Notes: generated from the letters alone by a model not told the origin. Positions 29,746 through 43,990 are shown, counted from the first letter of the stretch. The stretch: DNA of 64,000 nucleotides from Sapria himalayana (GCA_029783825.1 JAREIK010002034.1:1428840-1492839), one strand, 5' to 3'. Translations and numbers: made by a program.

Positions 29746-31318
29746 CTAATTTTTTGTCACTTCCTAAGTGTAATGGATAGATACTTCTTTAGATTTGCCT
29801 TAGTATCATTTGGTAGTCCATTCATGTTCTTCTCCTTTATCAAAATTGCTACTATCCAAGTTAATTTACAATGAACTTTATTTTCACTTTCTTGTATTCT
29901 ATTCTCATTTCAATTTGATCCATATGATTCTCTTAAAGATCATTCCTTTTCTTTGTCTCCTTGAGCAATGAAAGTATATTATTTTCTTTTGACAGCTTTT
30001 CTACTTTCTTTGGAAGATAAAAATTAGAGATTGAGGCTCCTTGAAATTGATAACTTTTTGAGTTATTCCCAATATTCTTTTGAAATTAGTTCATATTTTG
30101 CTACACACTCTCATAACTATTATATGACAAGCTTTCATGATTTCTCATATTATAATGGTAGTGTGTGGAGGTATTGTTGTTGGATTGAAATACTATCATT
30201 TGTTTTGTCAAATATTGGTTTTCTCCACTTGATATACATAGTAGAAATTTACTATTTCCTACCATTGCAAAATAAAAAAATTTTCCATGCTTACTTATTA
30301 TTTAATTTGGGCTAACAACTTATTGAAAAATATATCCATCTTATCTTCAAAGTTGTCAATCTATCCAACTCTAATACCCTAGCATGCTTTCTTCCAAATA
30401 CTTGATTATTCAAAGTTTGATATTTGTTCTTCACTTTATCTTCAAATAGATAATGCACTTCCTTGAGTGATTTTTTCATGATAGAACCACCAGAGGCCAC
30501 ATCAATTATGTAGGTCATTATGTAGTTCAACCCATTATAGAAAGTTTGAGCTTTGAACCACAATTCAAATTCATGTTGCTGCTCCTCTTATCAAAATTAG
30601 CTTATCTCTGCTCGTAGTTAAGATGTGATTTAGGGTGGGAAGAACTTGGTGAGAAAAGCTTACACAAGTTATTCCCAACTTTTAATCGAGCCTCTATATC
30701 AGCACTAAAATCAGCTTTGAGCTTTATCACTCACAGAAAATGAAAAATCCATAATCACATTGTATTTAGGCTAACTCAATTCATCTTCACCATGTCACAA
30801 AACTCCAAGAATGTTGTGAGATGGTTATTTAGGTTTTCTGAAATTCTTCCAATATGCTGATGTTATTATTTCATAGCTTGCAAACTCAGCTTCAACTCAA
30901 AATAAATTACTTACACATATTGCATTTGAATCCCATAATAACTATCCATGATAGTTTTCCACTAATTAATTATCCAAATTATTGTGAGGATTGAGCTATT
31001 GGAAAACTTATCCTTCACTTCACTTCCTTGGTAGTCTTTATTGCTACTAGTTCCTTCCATATGCTCTCTCAACTTTTTTGTCTCAGTAATGCTCTCATTG
31101 TTCTCTCAATATATGAGTATCAAGATATTCACTCATTTCTATAATTTCAGCTCATGTAATCATGATAGCTACAAAACAAGCAAAAAAACAAAGAAAAATA
31201 AAACACAAATGCAATACAAACACAAAACAATAATTGTATTTTAATAACTTGAAACAAAATTATTATTTTTCAAGGAAAGATATGTCAACTCAAGTTGACT
31301 AATCAAACTATATCCAAT
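29746..31318 (-). pseudogene. Truncated gypsy gag region (first minus copy)
   Basis: Minus strand. 30740-30600 gives AFLTKFFPP-like sequence, then 30563-30312 gives WFKAQTFYNGLNYIM, IIDVASGGSIMKKS, EVHYLFEDKVKNKYQ and RVLELDRLTTL. Known: plant Athila/Tat-type gypsy gag contains LTKFFPP, QTFYNGLNY-TRT-IDAA-GG, a L-E-MA-NNYQW helix and ELD-L-AL in this order. It is interrupted by stops and ends abruptly at the end of LTR f near 29745, so protease and everything downstream is missing here. The primer-binding-site-like sequence and LTR a lie upstream. Role of the family: capsid protein of the retrotransposon particle. Confidence 0.75.
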
Positions 31319-31340
31319 CAATCCTAGTAGTGGCACCAAA
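31319..31340 (-). promoter_or_regulatory. Candidate tRNA primer-binding site
   Basis: On the minus strand TTTTGGTGCCACTACTAGG follows the LTR end (...CATAACA). It resembles TGGCGCCGTTGCCGGGG-type sites used by Athila-like gypsy elements. The match is partial, as expected for an old copy. Confidence 0.5.
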
Positions 31341-31344
31341 AACT

Positions 31345-33635
31345 TGTTATGATTTTGTATGGGTGTCAAAACTTATTAAATGACATGGTCCCAAAACATC
31401 ATTAAGTTATTATCTCTCATTTAATATAGTTTTGCAAGTATATGGGCTCAATAAATAGTAAGTAAACATAAGTCTAGATATCAATCATACAAAGATTGCA
31501 TATACAATGCAATCAAATAATAGTGATCTAACAACTACTCAAATTGAGTAGATAGACATGATTTTTTGAGAGATAATTATACTCTAGGATTGACTCACTT
31601 CTTCGTGTATGATGATAACTCTTTAGTATTTGGTCAATATTATATTTAATTGTTAGAAGAAAGGTAAATTAGTGTGAGAATGTCTTAGCTCACTCTTGGC
31701 ATACAATGTGGCTATCATTCTTGGATTATCACTACCAAATATGATTTTCTCAAAGTTGTCTCATTGGTATTTCACCATTGAAGCCACATGTTATTCTGTT
31801 TATAGGTCTTTAACGCATCTGCTTCTTTTAGGAAATATGTCAATTACTCTTCATAATAGTTTTGAATTTACATTTATATTCTTTGACCTCTAATATTTTA
31901 AAGATGTGATGATATGATAACAAATGTATTTGCACATTTAGCTCCGTAACTATAATACTTATGATAATTAACATATGTCTTCTTACAAATTGCACATAAG
32001 GAAATCATACAAGAGGAATTGACTCACAAGATTGTCACCACTATATGAATCACATACTCTTGTGTGATGCCCATGACTTTTCTATCATTATTCACTACAG
32101 CCCAATACATGACTCTCACACTATGGTAAGACTCCTTGTTTGGATATTTTATTTAACTTCTACATCATTTAAGGTAAGTTTTCCTATAATATACATATTG
32201 GATTGGTCTTAAGTGTATTTGTATTTTTAGCTTCATAAGCACCATATTTGTAATGATTAAGCTTACCTCAATTTTAGGTTTTTACATATAAGTTTATCTC
32301 ACACATTAAGATTAGAAGGGCTATACTTTCTTCTTATCATAACACATGAGTGTGTCCTATGATACATGTTACTACCTATCATGACCAATACACATAAATC
32401 TAGGATATAGTAAAAATCATAAATTTCAGTTTTAATTAACATCTATATCCATCAACAACTAACCCATAACAATAACACAAGCATAAATTTTTTAAAAAAT
32501 ATGTATTCATCACACACAAGTATGTTACACCAATCCAAGATCTCAATTTAGCCTAATTTGGAGAAATTTCTATGCGAAATATTTTAAGAGACATCTCAAG
32601 GAATTGAGGGTTTCTAATGAAACCTCATGTGAAAATAAAAGCTTCAAAATCTAAGCACAATCAAATATTACTTGAGTTTGCCTTGGATTTTCCTCAAATA
32701 AGGGGTTGGAAGTTATGCACTTAAAATTTTTGCATGCTTTGCTCAAACTTATAATAATAATAATAATCAATGTAACAACTCAAGTACTCATACATGGAGC
32801 ATGATGTTGTGGTTTTAGATATGTCATTGTTAAGACAAATTCTCCATGACACTCAAATTTTTAGGTTTGTGCATGGTTGCAGCTTGATCTTTTCTATCTA
32901 AAGTAAGATATCATGGCACTAGGAATTACTATGATTGATACATGTACTCTCTATACATGTACTAGGAATGGTCATGGCCTTAGTAATTTTCATTATAGAG
33001 CATAAAGCCACTACATTGAAAAAGCCATGACTAGAGTAAATATTCACTAGAATAAAAGGTCATAGTAGAAAATAATACTATGACTCAAAATACTTTGTGT
33101 TGTGGCTCTGTATTGACTAAGTTGTGATCCTAGAAATTTTTATGACTAATTATACTAGTGGGGTACTCGACTACTATGATATGAAATAATGGCTTGGCCA
33201 TTATGTGGTTTAGAAATAGTAAAGTCATGACTTATGAAAATATCATGAGCACAAAGACTATGATAGATAGTGAAAATATAGTATCAACTCAATAGTAGAA
33301 TCATGATGCTAAAAGATTGTCATGACTATTTTTATAAAGTTATAGCTAGGAAAGGTTGTCACAACTACTCAGTAAGATATAAGAGGGTACACTCAAGTTA
33401 TGACATAGAAAATATCATGCCTTTTCATCACTTTTCTCTCTCTAAGCCTTTGATTAACCAAGTCTTCCAATTTCACCCAAAATAAACCATAGTTTCACTA
33501 ATATTCTTTAATCTTTCTTTCAAAATAGATATTTAGTAAAATCTCTTTGATAAAAAGAAAATAAATATAAACATAATAGTAAATATGTGTAAATTTACTT
33601 AGAAAAGTCAATATGTGGAGTGTTGAACAATCATA
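31345..33635 (-). mobile_element. Gypsy-type LTR a (5' LTR of the truncated gag unit)
   Basis: About 2.3 kb, minus orientation, adjacent to the primer-binding site. It shares ordered blocks with LTRs b, c and d: the AACATCATTAAGTTATTATC end, AGCTTCATAAGCACCATA, the GTCATGG minisatellite (32770-33290) and GTGGGGTACTCGACTAC (33160). It stops at the copia fragment. Non-coding. Confidence 0.65.
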
Positions 33636-33639
33636 TGTC

Positions 33640-34112
33640 TTGTAGCTAGGATTTAGCAAAAGTGAGATAGATCACTATATGTGCACAAAGACATCAGGTA
33701 AAAACTTTATTATTTTATCCTTGTATATGAATGAAATATTATTAGTTGGAAATAGCAAGTAGATGATCAATACAAAGAAAGGTTTGCTACCCAATAAATT
33801 AGACATGACTATTATTGGGGTAGAAAATTGTTTCTTAGGCAAGCATATTCAAAGAGATTGAGAAATATGGATGTTGTGTCTTGTATAGCAAAAATATATT
33901 GATGAAGTACATCATTATTACAATATGTTTGATTGTAATCTGATGAGAATTCATATGAATGGAATGAGGTTTATAGCTTAGTAGTACCATATTACTCAGC
34001 AAGAGAAAGAAGAGATGGCTTTCATTCTATATACTAGCATTATTAAAAGTTTGATGAATTTCATGGTATATACAAGACAAAATATTTCACATGTGAGGAT
34101 ACTGAGCAAGTA
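33640..34112 (+). pseudogene. Ty1/copia reverse transcriptase fragment
   Basis: Plus strand, opposite to the flanking LTRs. Pieces in order are DHYMCTKTSGKNFIILSLYM followed by NEILL (family: FIILLLYVDDILI, so catalytic YVDD is YMNE), FLGKHIQRD, QKYIDEVHHYYNMFDCN, then EEMAFILYTSIIKSLM and YTRQNISH. These match the RT palm end, thumb and connection to RNase H in copia polyproteins. Several stops interrupt. No copia LTR is visible on either side, so the segment was trapped between two gypsy LTRs by insertion plus deletion or by recombination. Confidence 0.8.
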
Positions 34113-34117
34113 CATTT

Positions 34118-36640
34118 GGTTATGACTTTGTAAGGATGTCAAAACTTGTTGTTAATTAATATGATCTCAAAATCTCATTGGGCAATTATCTTCCTTCAAT
34201 GTATATCTATAGGTATATGGGTCATACAAATAGTAAATCAGACATAAGTAATGATATAGATCTCATGGGAATTGTGTTGGTCATTCATTCAACCAATAAT
34301 AAACTAATAAATGCTTTAGTTGAGTAGATATACTTAGATTTTCAGAAAGATACTTAGACTCTAGGGTAGGCTCACTTCCTTGTGTATGGTAGTACTTTGT
34401 CCAATAATATTGTGTTCAAATATTGGACAAATGATAGATTAGAGTGTAAGTATTTCAGTGTCCTCTTGAAAATATTTCAAGGATGATCCCTTAGTAGTTG
34501 TCCCCTGAGTATGTCACCACCAAAATTACATATTATTTTGTTCATAGGTCATTCACATATCTACTATTATGTAATACATCAATGTCATTTAAAGATTTCT
34601 TTGAATATACATTTCTATTCTTTGACCCCTAATATCTTAAATATGTGAGATGATGTAGTAATAAATGTGTTTGTATTTTTGGCTTCGTAAGCACGATATT
34701 CATGCTAATTAACATGTCTTTCAATGAATCATACTTATGAAAATCATACTAGAAGAATTGATTCAGAAAGTTGTAACAATCTTGCAAAAGCACCTTTTTC
34801 TATGTGTACCTTGTGAGATACATGTCATCATCTGTCATAGTTGAAACATGACTCTCATACTATGGTAAAACTATTAGATTAAATATTCTACTTAACCTGC
34901 ACATCATACTTTGTCAATTATTTTATAATATGTACAATGAATTGGTTGTAAGTGCATTCATGCTTTCAACTTTGTAAGTATCATACTTAAAATTATTAAA
35001 CTTACCTAAATTTTGGGTATTTAGATATAGGCTTATCTCACATGTTAAGGTTAGAAGAATTTTTAATTCCTTTTTAATGTGCCACATGATTGCATCTCAT
35101 GACATACTTATCATTATCTATTATGATCAACACAAATAAACCTATCAAACAATGAAAATCATAAATTTTCGGTCTATATAACATCCATATCCATCATCAT
35201 TCAAACCACAACATTAACACAAACAAAAACTTTCTAAAATTATGTATCTATTACACACAAGTACATTTACCAATCATAGATCTCAAATTAGCTTAGCATA
35301 GGGAATGGTTTTGCATGAAATATTTTAAGAGATATCTTGTAGAATCAAAGGTTCACAATGTTATCTTAAGTGATAATCTAAGTGTCAAAACCTAAAACCA
35401 AATCAAATATTTACTCGTATTTGTCTTGGATTTGCCCCTAATTGGATGTTGGAATCTCACTGCCTTGGGTTTGTAGTTTCTATTGGCTTGAAATTTAATT
35501 CCTCTCTTCATCTTTTTGAAAAATCTTTTAAGTGTTGTTTATATACTTTAGAGATTCCATGTGACACTCAAAGCTGGAAGTCATGGTGCCAGCTTGAGGT
35601 CGCTATTTTCTAGTCTCATTGAATCTCCTCTGAAGTATCAAAGGCATGGTGAAAATAAATGTCAAGACTCAAGTAACTCTCATCTATAGCATGATGTTGT
35701 ACCATTAGGATACCATGATTGAGACAAATATTTTCTAGAACAAAGTGTTGTAAAAATGGGAATGGTTGTAACTAATGTTTTCTCTTTACAACAAAATATC
35801 ATAGCATAGGGAATGGTCATGACTGATACATTTACTCATCGTAACAAAAAATCATGGTACTAGGAATTGTCATAGCTTTGCTATTTTCTTGATGGAGCAC
35901 AAAGTTGCTAAAATAGAAAAGCCATAACCATAGTAAATACTCTCTGGAAAAAATGTCATGATAGAAAATACTATTGCAACTCAAAACACCTGGTGTTTTA
36001 GTTATGTATTAAATAAATCAAGGCTCTATAAGTTACCATGAATAATTTCATTAGTGTGGTACTTGGCTATCATGATATGAAATAATGTCATTTTCATTCT
36101 ATATTTTAGAGATTATGCAACTACAACTTCAACATGATGTTGCTACCTTGAAGATTGTATTACATAGTAAAATGATGGTAATAATTCGATGGTATAGTCA
36201 TGACATAAAAGATTATCACAACTAGTTTTGCAAAGTTAAAGCCAAGAAAAAATGTTGCAACTACTCAGTAACATCTGAAAGGTGAACTCAAGTTATGACA
36301 TGAAAAATATTATGACTCTCTATTGTTTTTCTTTTCTAAAGCCTTTGCTTCACCAAGACTACCAATTTCTCTCAAAATAGTTATGATTTCACTAATATTT
36401 ATCAAATTCCCTCAAAATAGATATTTAGTAAAATCTCTCCAATAAATACTCAAATAAGTATAATCATAGCAACAAATACATGTCAAATCACCAAAAATTT
36501 TCAATACATGAAGTACAGAACAAACTCACATACTAAAGTATCACTCATACTTGAGTAATGAATCTTCCATCATTCTCCAAACAAATCACAAACATTATCA
36601 TATGAATAAGAAAAATAGTACAACAACATCATATAAAGAT
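34118..36640 (-). mobile_element. Gypsy-type LTR b
   Basis: About 2.5 kb, parallel to LTR a throughout: GTTATGACTTTGTAAGGATGTC at the start, minisatellite at 35580-36100, GGTACTTGGCTATCATGATATG near 36057, and AAATAGATATTTAGTAAAATC near 36415. Minus orientation. No coding feature. Confidence 0.65.
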
Positions 36641-37459
36641 GCATATACAATTTCTTAGCATAGAGAAGAAGGAGGCATTATGATTGGGCATGATAATCAA
36701 TATCCTAAAATGGAAACTTTGCTTTGGAGGGCTCAAATATGGGGATGGATACGTAAAGTCTCTCTACATCTCATTTAATGCATGCTTCCCATTTCATCAT
36801 CTGCACAATGATATTACATAAAGTATCTTGTCACTTTTCAATTGAGTTTAGTGAATACTATAAGGAACCAAACACACAATATAAATTTGCCTCTAGTTCT
36901 CACTATACATTCTCAAATATTTGATTCACTATTTCTTTCTATAGTGTACATTTTTCTTCATTATATTACTTCTATCCACTATAATTTTTTGTCACTTGCT
37001 TGTGATGGACTCATAGAGCTTTCAAAATGATTCAGTAATTCACATCACTATTGACTTCATTCATTTCAAGGCCCCCTTCCAAGATCTTCATAATGTGACC
37101 TTTAAATATTTTATGGGTGGTTACAAATAATTTATTCTTCTTGTTGAGGTGCATCACACACAATGCATTTCTTCTCTCTCCATTAGCTTTGTCTTCATCT
37201 TCTTTTCTTTTCATGCACTCTTCCTACTTATTGTTTCTTCTCTCCAATTACATTACTAAAGAATTATGCATTGCTTTCATCTCCACCCTCAAGTGCACTT
37301 CTCTATAGTCGGTCTCTGACTTCATCATTTTTAGAATATCAATGTCTCATCCCAAGTCACTTCCTTCCCTCATCAAATAATATTTGAATACATTCATCGA
37401 TTCTTATTTATCCTTTGCTCCACTTGTTTCCATCACTTCCTATAACAGCTTTATAGAAG
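36641..37459 (-). other. Retrotransposon interior remnant next to LTR b
   Basis: Position suggests the 3' interior of a minus-strand LTR element. No recognised domain. A short minus-strand frame at 37032-37214 (KANGERRNALCVMHLNKKNK) has no family I know. Confidence 0.4.
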
Positions 37460-40400
37460 TAGGAGTGTCAAATGTGCCATGCTATGCCCGCATGGCTCAA
37501 ATTTTTATGTCCTAGCCAGGCCACCATGCCATGTCAGCATGACATGAGATCTCAAACACTCAGCCCAACATGGAGTATTTGGCTCATAGCCAAGCACTTC
37601 CATGTTGGTTCATGCTGGGTCGAGCTGGTTATGGACAACCTAAATGACTAGTTAAAAGTTTTTAATATTCTAATTTTTATTTATTAAAAATATTATATTT
37701 ACATATCAAAATAATATAATTAAAAAGTACAAAGTATTAGAAATTTAAATGAATTAAAATCAAATCAATAATTAAAAAAATGTTTGACATTCAACTTAAC
37801 TCAAAAATCAAAATATCATATAAAAAAATATGACCTAAATTCTAATATATAACATAAGAAGAAGCAGTAATTAATAAAAAATGTATCACCATATGTTATT
37901 ACATATGTCATCAATCCATATCTATAGTATAATAGTGTGGATGCATATCATCGTGTATCATTCTAAAGGTAGTACTAGTAGTGGCCTCAATATCTTCGAT
38001 GTCCCATTAGTTATCATCTGCTAGTAATTCTCACTTTTTCATAAATATCCAACCTTAAATCTTTATAGTCCTTCAAGCATGCATGCACCTTTATAATATA
38101 AATAAATGTACATAGTCTAAATCTCTTATTTAAAATAACATTGGCTATTATATAAAAGATAAACTCTAATGTTATGCTAGATACTGAAAGGGTTAGTAGA
38201 TCATGATTTAACATATATAGCTTGGGATTCATATTATTTCTACCAACTCAAAATATCTAAATTCTTATTATGATCATGTAATATGATGGAGAAGTTATTA
38301 GTATCTATGTACTAAGATTGCTCACTCCTATTTGAAAAATTACCACATTATTTATCCTTAACTAATTGAATGAAAAATTCATAATCTCCAAATATGATAT
38401 CCATGTCCATACTTAAAGCCTCACTATATCTACCATAACTAGTGTCATAATATGTAAAAATGATAATTAATTTTTTATGAATTATACCTTCAAGTTTATC
38501 TATTTAGTTAATGCAAGAGGATATGTATTTTAACAAATTATCCACCCCTTCCACCTTAACCCTATGACACTAATTACTTAGTTTATATCTCAATAGTCAT
38601 GACACTAGATGAAGGATGTTCTCTATGTTTGCTAAACATACTATTAATGTTACTTGTGCACTTGGGTGTAATGCAAGTGGTGAGAGTGTCATATTTATCA
38701 TATCATAAAAAATCTTCAGCAATTTTATAAAAGAAATCAATATCATAATCCTAGTCATCAATAATAAACTTGTCACTATTATAAGTAAAGTAGTCAAATT
38801 TCATGTGTTGGTAGCTAATACATGACTTTAACATCATGTAGGTAGAATCTCATATTTGTTTGAATTTTTTTCTTTTTTAGACCCACTGATAATTATAGAC
38901 AACTAATCTCTTGTTGGCTGCTAGGTATCCTAAGATATTTTAGTAAATTTATTTTATCTATAATGTGGGGGAAACAACTTTCATTCCCACTTGTGACACC
39001 AGGTTAATTATGTGACACATACACTTAATGTGATTTATTTCACCTAATGGCTCATCTCTAATGGTTTTGATAAACAAACTACTGGTGATTCAACTATTAA
39101 AAGCATTATTGAATGTAATACTAAAGATGTTATTCAAAATATCATATTGCCCAAAGATACTCATCATACACTCATACATGGTAAGGCCATCATGAATAAT
39201 AAGAATCTCAAAAAACCCTAAAATTTTTTATTATGTTTCCATTTTGTATAAATATAGTGGGTAGTGAAAATAATACATCATGATGACTAGTCTATATATC
39301 AGATATCATGAACACCACTCCACTATATTTCCTAAATTTATTAATTAGTAAATATTTTTTAAATTATAATATTTTATTATGTTATTCCTAATAGTAGACC
39401 TAAGAATTTTATAATAAGAAGGTTGGAAGTAAGTCAGCATAATATTACTACCTTAAGATCTTATAAAAATCTAATTAGAAGACATATGATCACAATTAAT
39501 TTGGTCGTGTATTTTCTCCCAAAGTCATCATGGTAAACAAAGGGGGTCAATAAAGCTAAATTAGATCCAACCTTAAAGGCAATGCTACTTAAGAAGGTTT
39601 TTTTAGGATCTAATGTACCATATTTTTTGGTGAATTGATTAGCATGCCTTTTAAGGTGCCTAGTGATATTTATACTCCTACATGTATATATATTTTTATA
39701 ATATATAAAATATATTGATTTTTCTTTGACACCCCTAGAATTTTTATTTTTTTTATATTTAAGTGAATCTAAAATACTTTAGTTTATCTAGTTTTAAGTT
39801 TTTTGGAAAATGGGTTGAGGCCATTAGGGAGAACCTATTGTTAGACTTAGACCTTTTGATCGGGTTGTCATTATTAAGTATATCTAAGTCAAAATTATTA
39901 TCATTAAAATCATAATTTTCCATTATTTATTTTATTTATATTTTTAATTTTTTAAAATTTAGTAATTTTAAAATCTTAAATTTTTTTTATTGTAATACGT
40001 TACACAGATTAATAAATAAAAAATAAATATGTACCATAACTATGTAAATTTATTTGAGCTGTAATCAATAGAATAGTTGTAGTATACTATCCACCTTTTT
40101 TTCTAAACATGCTAGCCCAACTACAAGAAAAAATAGCAAAATAGAGCATACATCATAGAAGAGGAAAGAGGGGGGGTGAGAATAAATTTGATAAAAATCA
40201 AAAAAAAAAAATTCTATATTTATAGAAATATTTTACATTAACTAATATATTTTTTAGTTTTTTTTATTTTTTAAATATAAATGGGGAGAAATCCAATTGT
40301 CATTGGATTTCAGCTGATACCAATTGGAATAAAATTTGATGACTATAAAATATTACAATTTTTATTTTTTTTATGCAATATAGAAAGTGATAGGCATTGC

Positions 40401-40663
40401 CTGTTACTTTCCATGTCGATGCCCATGATGTGAAAACATAATGGGCATCACCGATAACAGATGGAGCTAGGTTTTTTTATTTGACCCATGACCCATGCTT
40501 GGTAATGGTTCACTATTCCTAAGGAACATACCAATGGGTCAGGCATATGGGTCATGCCTAGCCCAATTTGAGGCACAACTGGCCCTGACCTAGCATGGCA
40601 CAAACCATGCCATGGGCTGGCATTACCTGGTCTATGAATTTTTTTTAATCAAAACACACCTCA
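37460..40663 (-). mobile_element. Second decayed hAT element (~3.2 kb)
   Basis: The left end TAGGAGTGTCAAATGTGCC at 37460 matches the family terminus. The right end is blurred (ACACACCTCA near 40655-40663), where a TATA/CATA microsatellite (40664-40695) has expanded. An 8-bp duplication is therefore not clear (TATAGAAG upstream, TATATATA-like downstream). The minus-strand transposase is recognisable. VVFMISDI*TSHHD near 39280-39330 keeps the first Asp but has Trp changed to stop. ITFNNAFNS near 39095-39130 has the second Asp changed to Asn. The C-terminal domain at 38000-38230 aligns with 25800-26030. No frame is usable. Confidence 0.78.
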
Positions 40664-42069
40664 CTATATATACATACATACATACATACATACGCACACA
40701 GTGTTATACATAAGGCAAGACCGACTGAAAAGCAAAACCTGCCAAATCCTAAACACCCTGAGGCTCACTAGGGGTTGCAAGAAAAAAATGACTGGCGTGA
40801 GCTATCCCCAAAAGAAAAAAAAGCAACGAATGCAAACATCATGCCGCAATAGATGTACAGTTAAGATACAATCCCGAGTTCGCTAATAGAAAATAAAAAA
40901 CATAACTCTACCAATCCAAATCTCCAATGTCATCTCTATAATCACTATGCACCGCAACTTAAACCCAAAAAGATCCAACATTATCCATCAACAATCTATG
41001 CCTACAATGCTACATCAAGAGCTAATAAGCACCCATAATGATAAAAAGTGTAACGTGCCTAGGTGATTTGGACTACTCCACTGCATCAACTCCATGTTAC
41101 CATGATACCTAACCTGCAAAATAGAAAAAACTCACACAAAAGCATCAGTAACAAGAAAAATAGGTGTGAGTGTTCCTAATCTCTTAAACTTCAGCCTGCA
41201 GGACTAAAGAATTATCTCGATAAGCTCGTCAACCCAAAAAAATAACTCTATCCACCGTGAAGCAGAAGGTGTGTACCTTCAGATCCATGGTTAATTAACT
41301 TGGATCTTTAAGTTCAAAGGTTTGTCATGTTTCATGACCTATTTTATCATGTAGTCTTAAGTATTCACACTTGGAAAGTATACCCGTCATACTCACTGGG
41401 AATCCTCAAAGTGAAGCATAAGGTGAATACTCATCTCCTCCTCCAGAAAGTTATTACGTTTATATGCCAAACTATAGCCTTTCTTCTCAAGAATTTCATT
41501 CATCAGGATGAATTGATTAACTAAGTGTCACCCAAAAATAGATATCTTAATTGAAATATACTTATGCCATATTCTATATGATCTGATGTCCAGTCCCTCC
41601 TAGGACGTACCACATCCCAGGCCGACTTGAAGCTGAAAGATCCCTTTTAGGAAGGCAGATCAGTTTGTTCACTAGACCTCTCCTCATCTTAACAATATGT
41701 TCCACCAATCTAGGTGGGAATCACTTGACACCCCAATGTGGAAGAGTGATACTTCTTGCCCAACTTTGGTAGACCCTTCCCCTTCAAGAATCACCTTTTT
41801 TCTCTCCTTCAAGCCTTCCCTTCATACACACCAATGTAAGGGGATACATCTGTGGGTATGATTCATCTCTTTCATTATTTTTCTGGACTCCCTCAACTAG
41901 CATAGTATCATAATCAAAGAATGGTCAATTATTTGGCTAAATAATTCAACCTCTTGAAATTTAAGAATGGACTTCTTAAGAATTTTTCTCACATTGATCT
42001 CAAATCTTATCATTGGGACGAAGAGAAATATCATCCTTTTATTCTAATTTTATGATGCTACCCAATTTT
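40664..42069. other. Unassigned complex sequence
   Basis: Begins with a CATA microsatellite, then ~1.3 kb of relatively balanced base composition (e.g. 41580-41840 near CCAGTCCCTCCTAGGACGTA) that does not match the surrounding LTRs. Short frames on both strands, none assignable. It could be LTR-element interior or a captured gene fragment. There is a weak primer-binding-like segment near 42050. Confidence 0.35.
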
Positions 42070-43519
42070 ATTAGTTAGATTATATCTAAAAAACTCATTG
42101 ACAAGAAAATCTCATCAACAAAGATCTGCAAGTATCTAGATCGTACAAATAGTAAAGATGACTTTCATCTAGATATTAATCTCACGTGGATTGTAGTAAT
42201 AGTTTTTTCAACTAACAATGATACAACCTAATTCTAATAGAAGAGATATTTAAATATTTTGTTATGACTCTTAGGACCTAGGGTTTATCCACTTGTTTCA
42301 TATGATGCATGTTCAAATAGTTTAATTTATTTTGAGATCATTATCACCATTGAGATCGACCAATGATTATCCCCTCAAAGTTGTCCCCTCAGTACATTAC
42401 CAATGACACAATAAATCAACTCTACTCAAGGTTCATTCACAAGATCATACCTTTAGGCAACTCATCAACTATCCTTAATGGTTGCTTCATATGTACATTC
42501 TTATTCTCTAGCCTCACATATCATAAAAACCAAGAACTAATATAGTTTATAAACATTTTTACTTTTGGCTTCATAAATATTATACTCACACAATTAACAT
42601 GTGGTTCCCTTAAATCTCACTAATCGGAACCTTCTTTCATAGTGATGGAGTGACTCCTACACTAAAGGGGAAACCCTTAAAAGAACATTCTTTTAAGCAT
42701 CCACATTAATTGAGATCTAGTTCTTCTAAGATATGTAAATTGGAGTGACATGTTAAATCATTCATGCTTATGACTTCATGAGCATCATAATTATAATGAT
42801 TAACATACCTCAATTTTGTGTTTAATATAAATGTTTGTCTCATGCATCATGGTTGGAAGGGTTGTTAGTTCCTTCTTGCCATATGCATGAATGAGTATCA
42901 TGGTTTACCTATCACCACCCACCATGATAGCATAAATAAACCCACTAATAGTCAAAATCATAATTCAAGTCATATTTGATCATCATATACATCAATTTTC
43001 ATTCAACAAAATAAATCAAATATAATAATAAATAATAAAATTATTTATACATCATATAAATCACAATTACACAAATCATAAAACTTTGATTTAGCTTGAG
43101 ATTGGGGAGAGATTCATGAGTTATAAGAGAAGTCTCATGAATCTTGAATTCAAAATGATAATTATCATGAGAATCTAGGACACAAATCCTAATCTTATGT
43201 TATATTGGTTGAGATTCTCAAATCTACCCAAAATAAGAAGGGTTTGATAGTCATGCCCCCAACTCTTGGGTTTAGACTATCTCTCATATCCCTTGCTTAC
43301 TAGTGGATCCTATAGGAAGTGAAAATCCACCTGTAGGGTTGTTTTCTATGCTTTGCTTTAGCTTGGTGCCTGAAGAAATTTTTTTTTTTTTGACATTTTC
43401 CCTCTTTCCTCTTACCTCTTTTATACTCAAGAATTTTTCCTATTCCCATGAATTTGGCCTTGGCTTCTTGATCTTGAGGTATTAACTCTAGAAAGTGACT
43501 AAAGCTTTGAAATGGATCC

Positions 43520-43990
43520 TAATCTTTCTATAACACAAAGTCATGCTACTAGGGAGTATCCATGTCTTGTATCTTTTTTCTTTGTAACACAAAGTGATAA
43601 CACCGAGAATAACCATGGCTTTGGTGTTGGTATCTCTTGTGCATTATATGGCCACAATGCTGGGAATGGTCATGACATTGATCTTAGTCTTTCTTATGCA
43701 TGAAATGGATCTAATGCAAGGAATGGTCACAGTGCTTAGAATAGTATCTTTTGTCCATCACATGGCTATAACACTAGGAATAGGTGTGACCTTGGGAATG
43801 ACCATGGTATTGAGAATGGTCGTTCTTGTGCATCATATGACTATGACACTAAGAATGGTCATGACTTTGCCTTAACCTTTCTCATATATAACATAGCTTT
43901 GGTACTAGGAATGACCATTACCTTAGAAATTAGCCCATACACAAAAGTCAAGACTTTGCCTTCTCTTGAAGACAAGATTCATGGCCTTAA
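43520..43990. repeat. LTR minisatellite with GTCATGAC core, ~72-bp period
   Basis: Repeated GGAATGGTCATGACNTTG-like units alternate with TCTTGTGCATCATATG-like units. The repeat is visible in translation as recurring LVHxMxxxLxMVMTL. Related arrays occur in every LTR of the family (about 24120-24650, 32770-33290, 35580-36100). GTCATGAC is an 8-bp palindrome. Confidence 0.7.

Noticed and set aside
31319..31340. A tRNA gene
   Set aside because: Only a primer-binding-site-like match of ~20 bases. No cloverleaf sequence around it.
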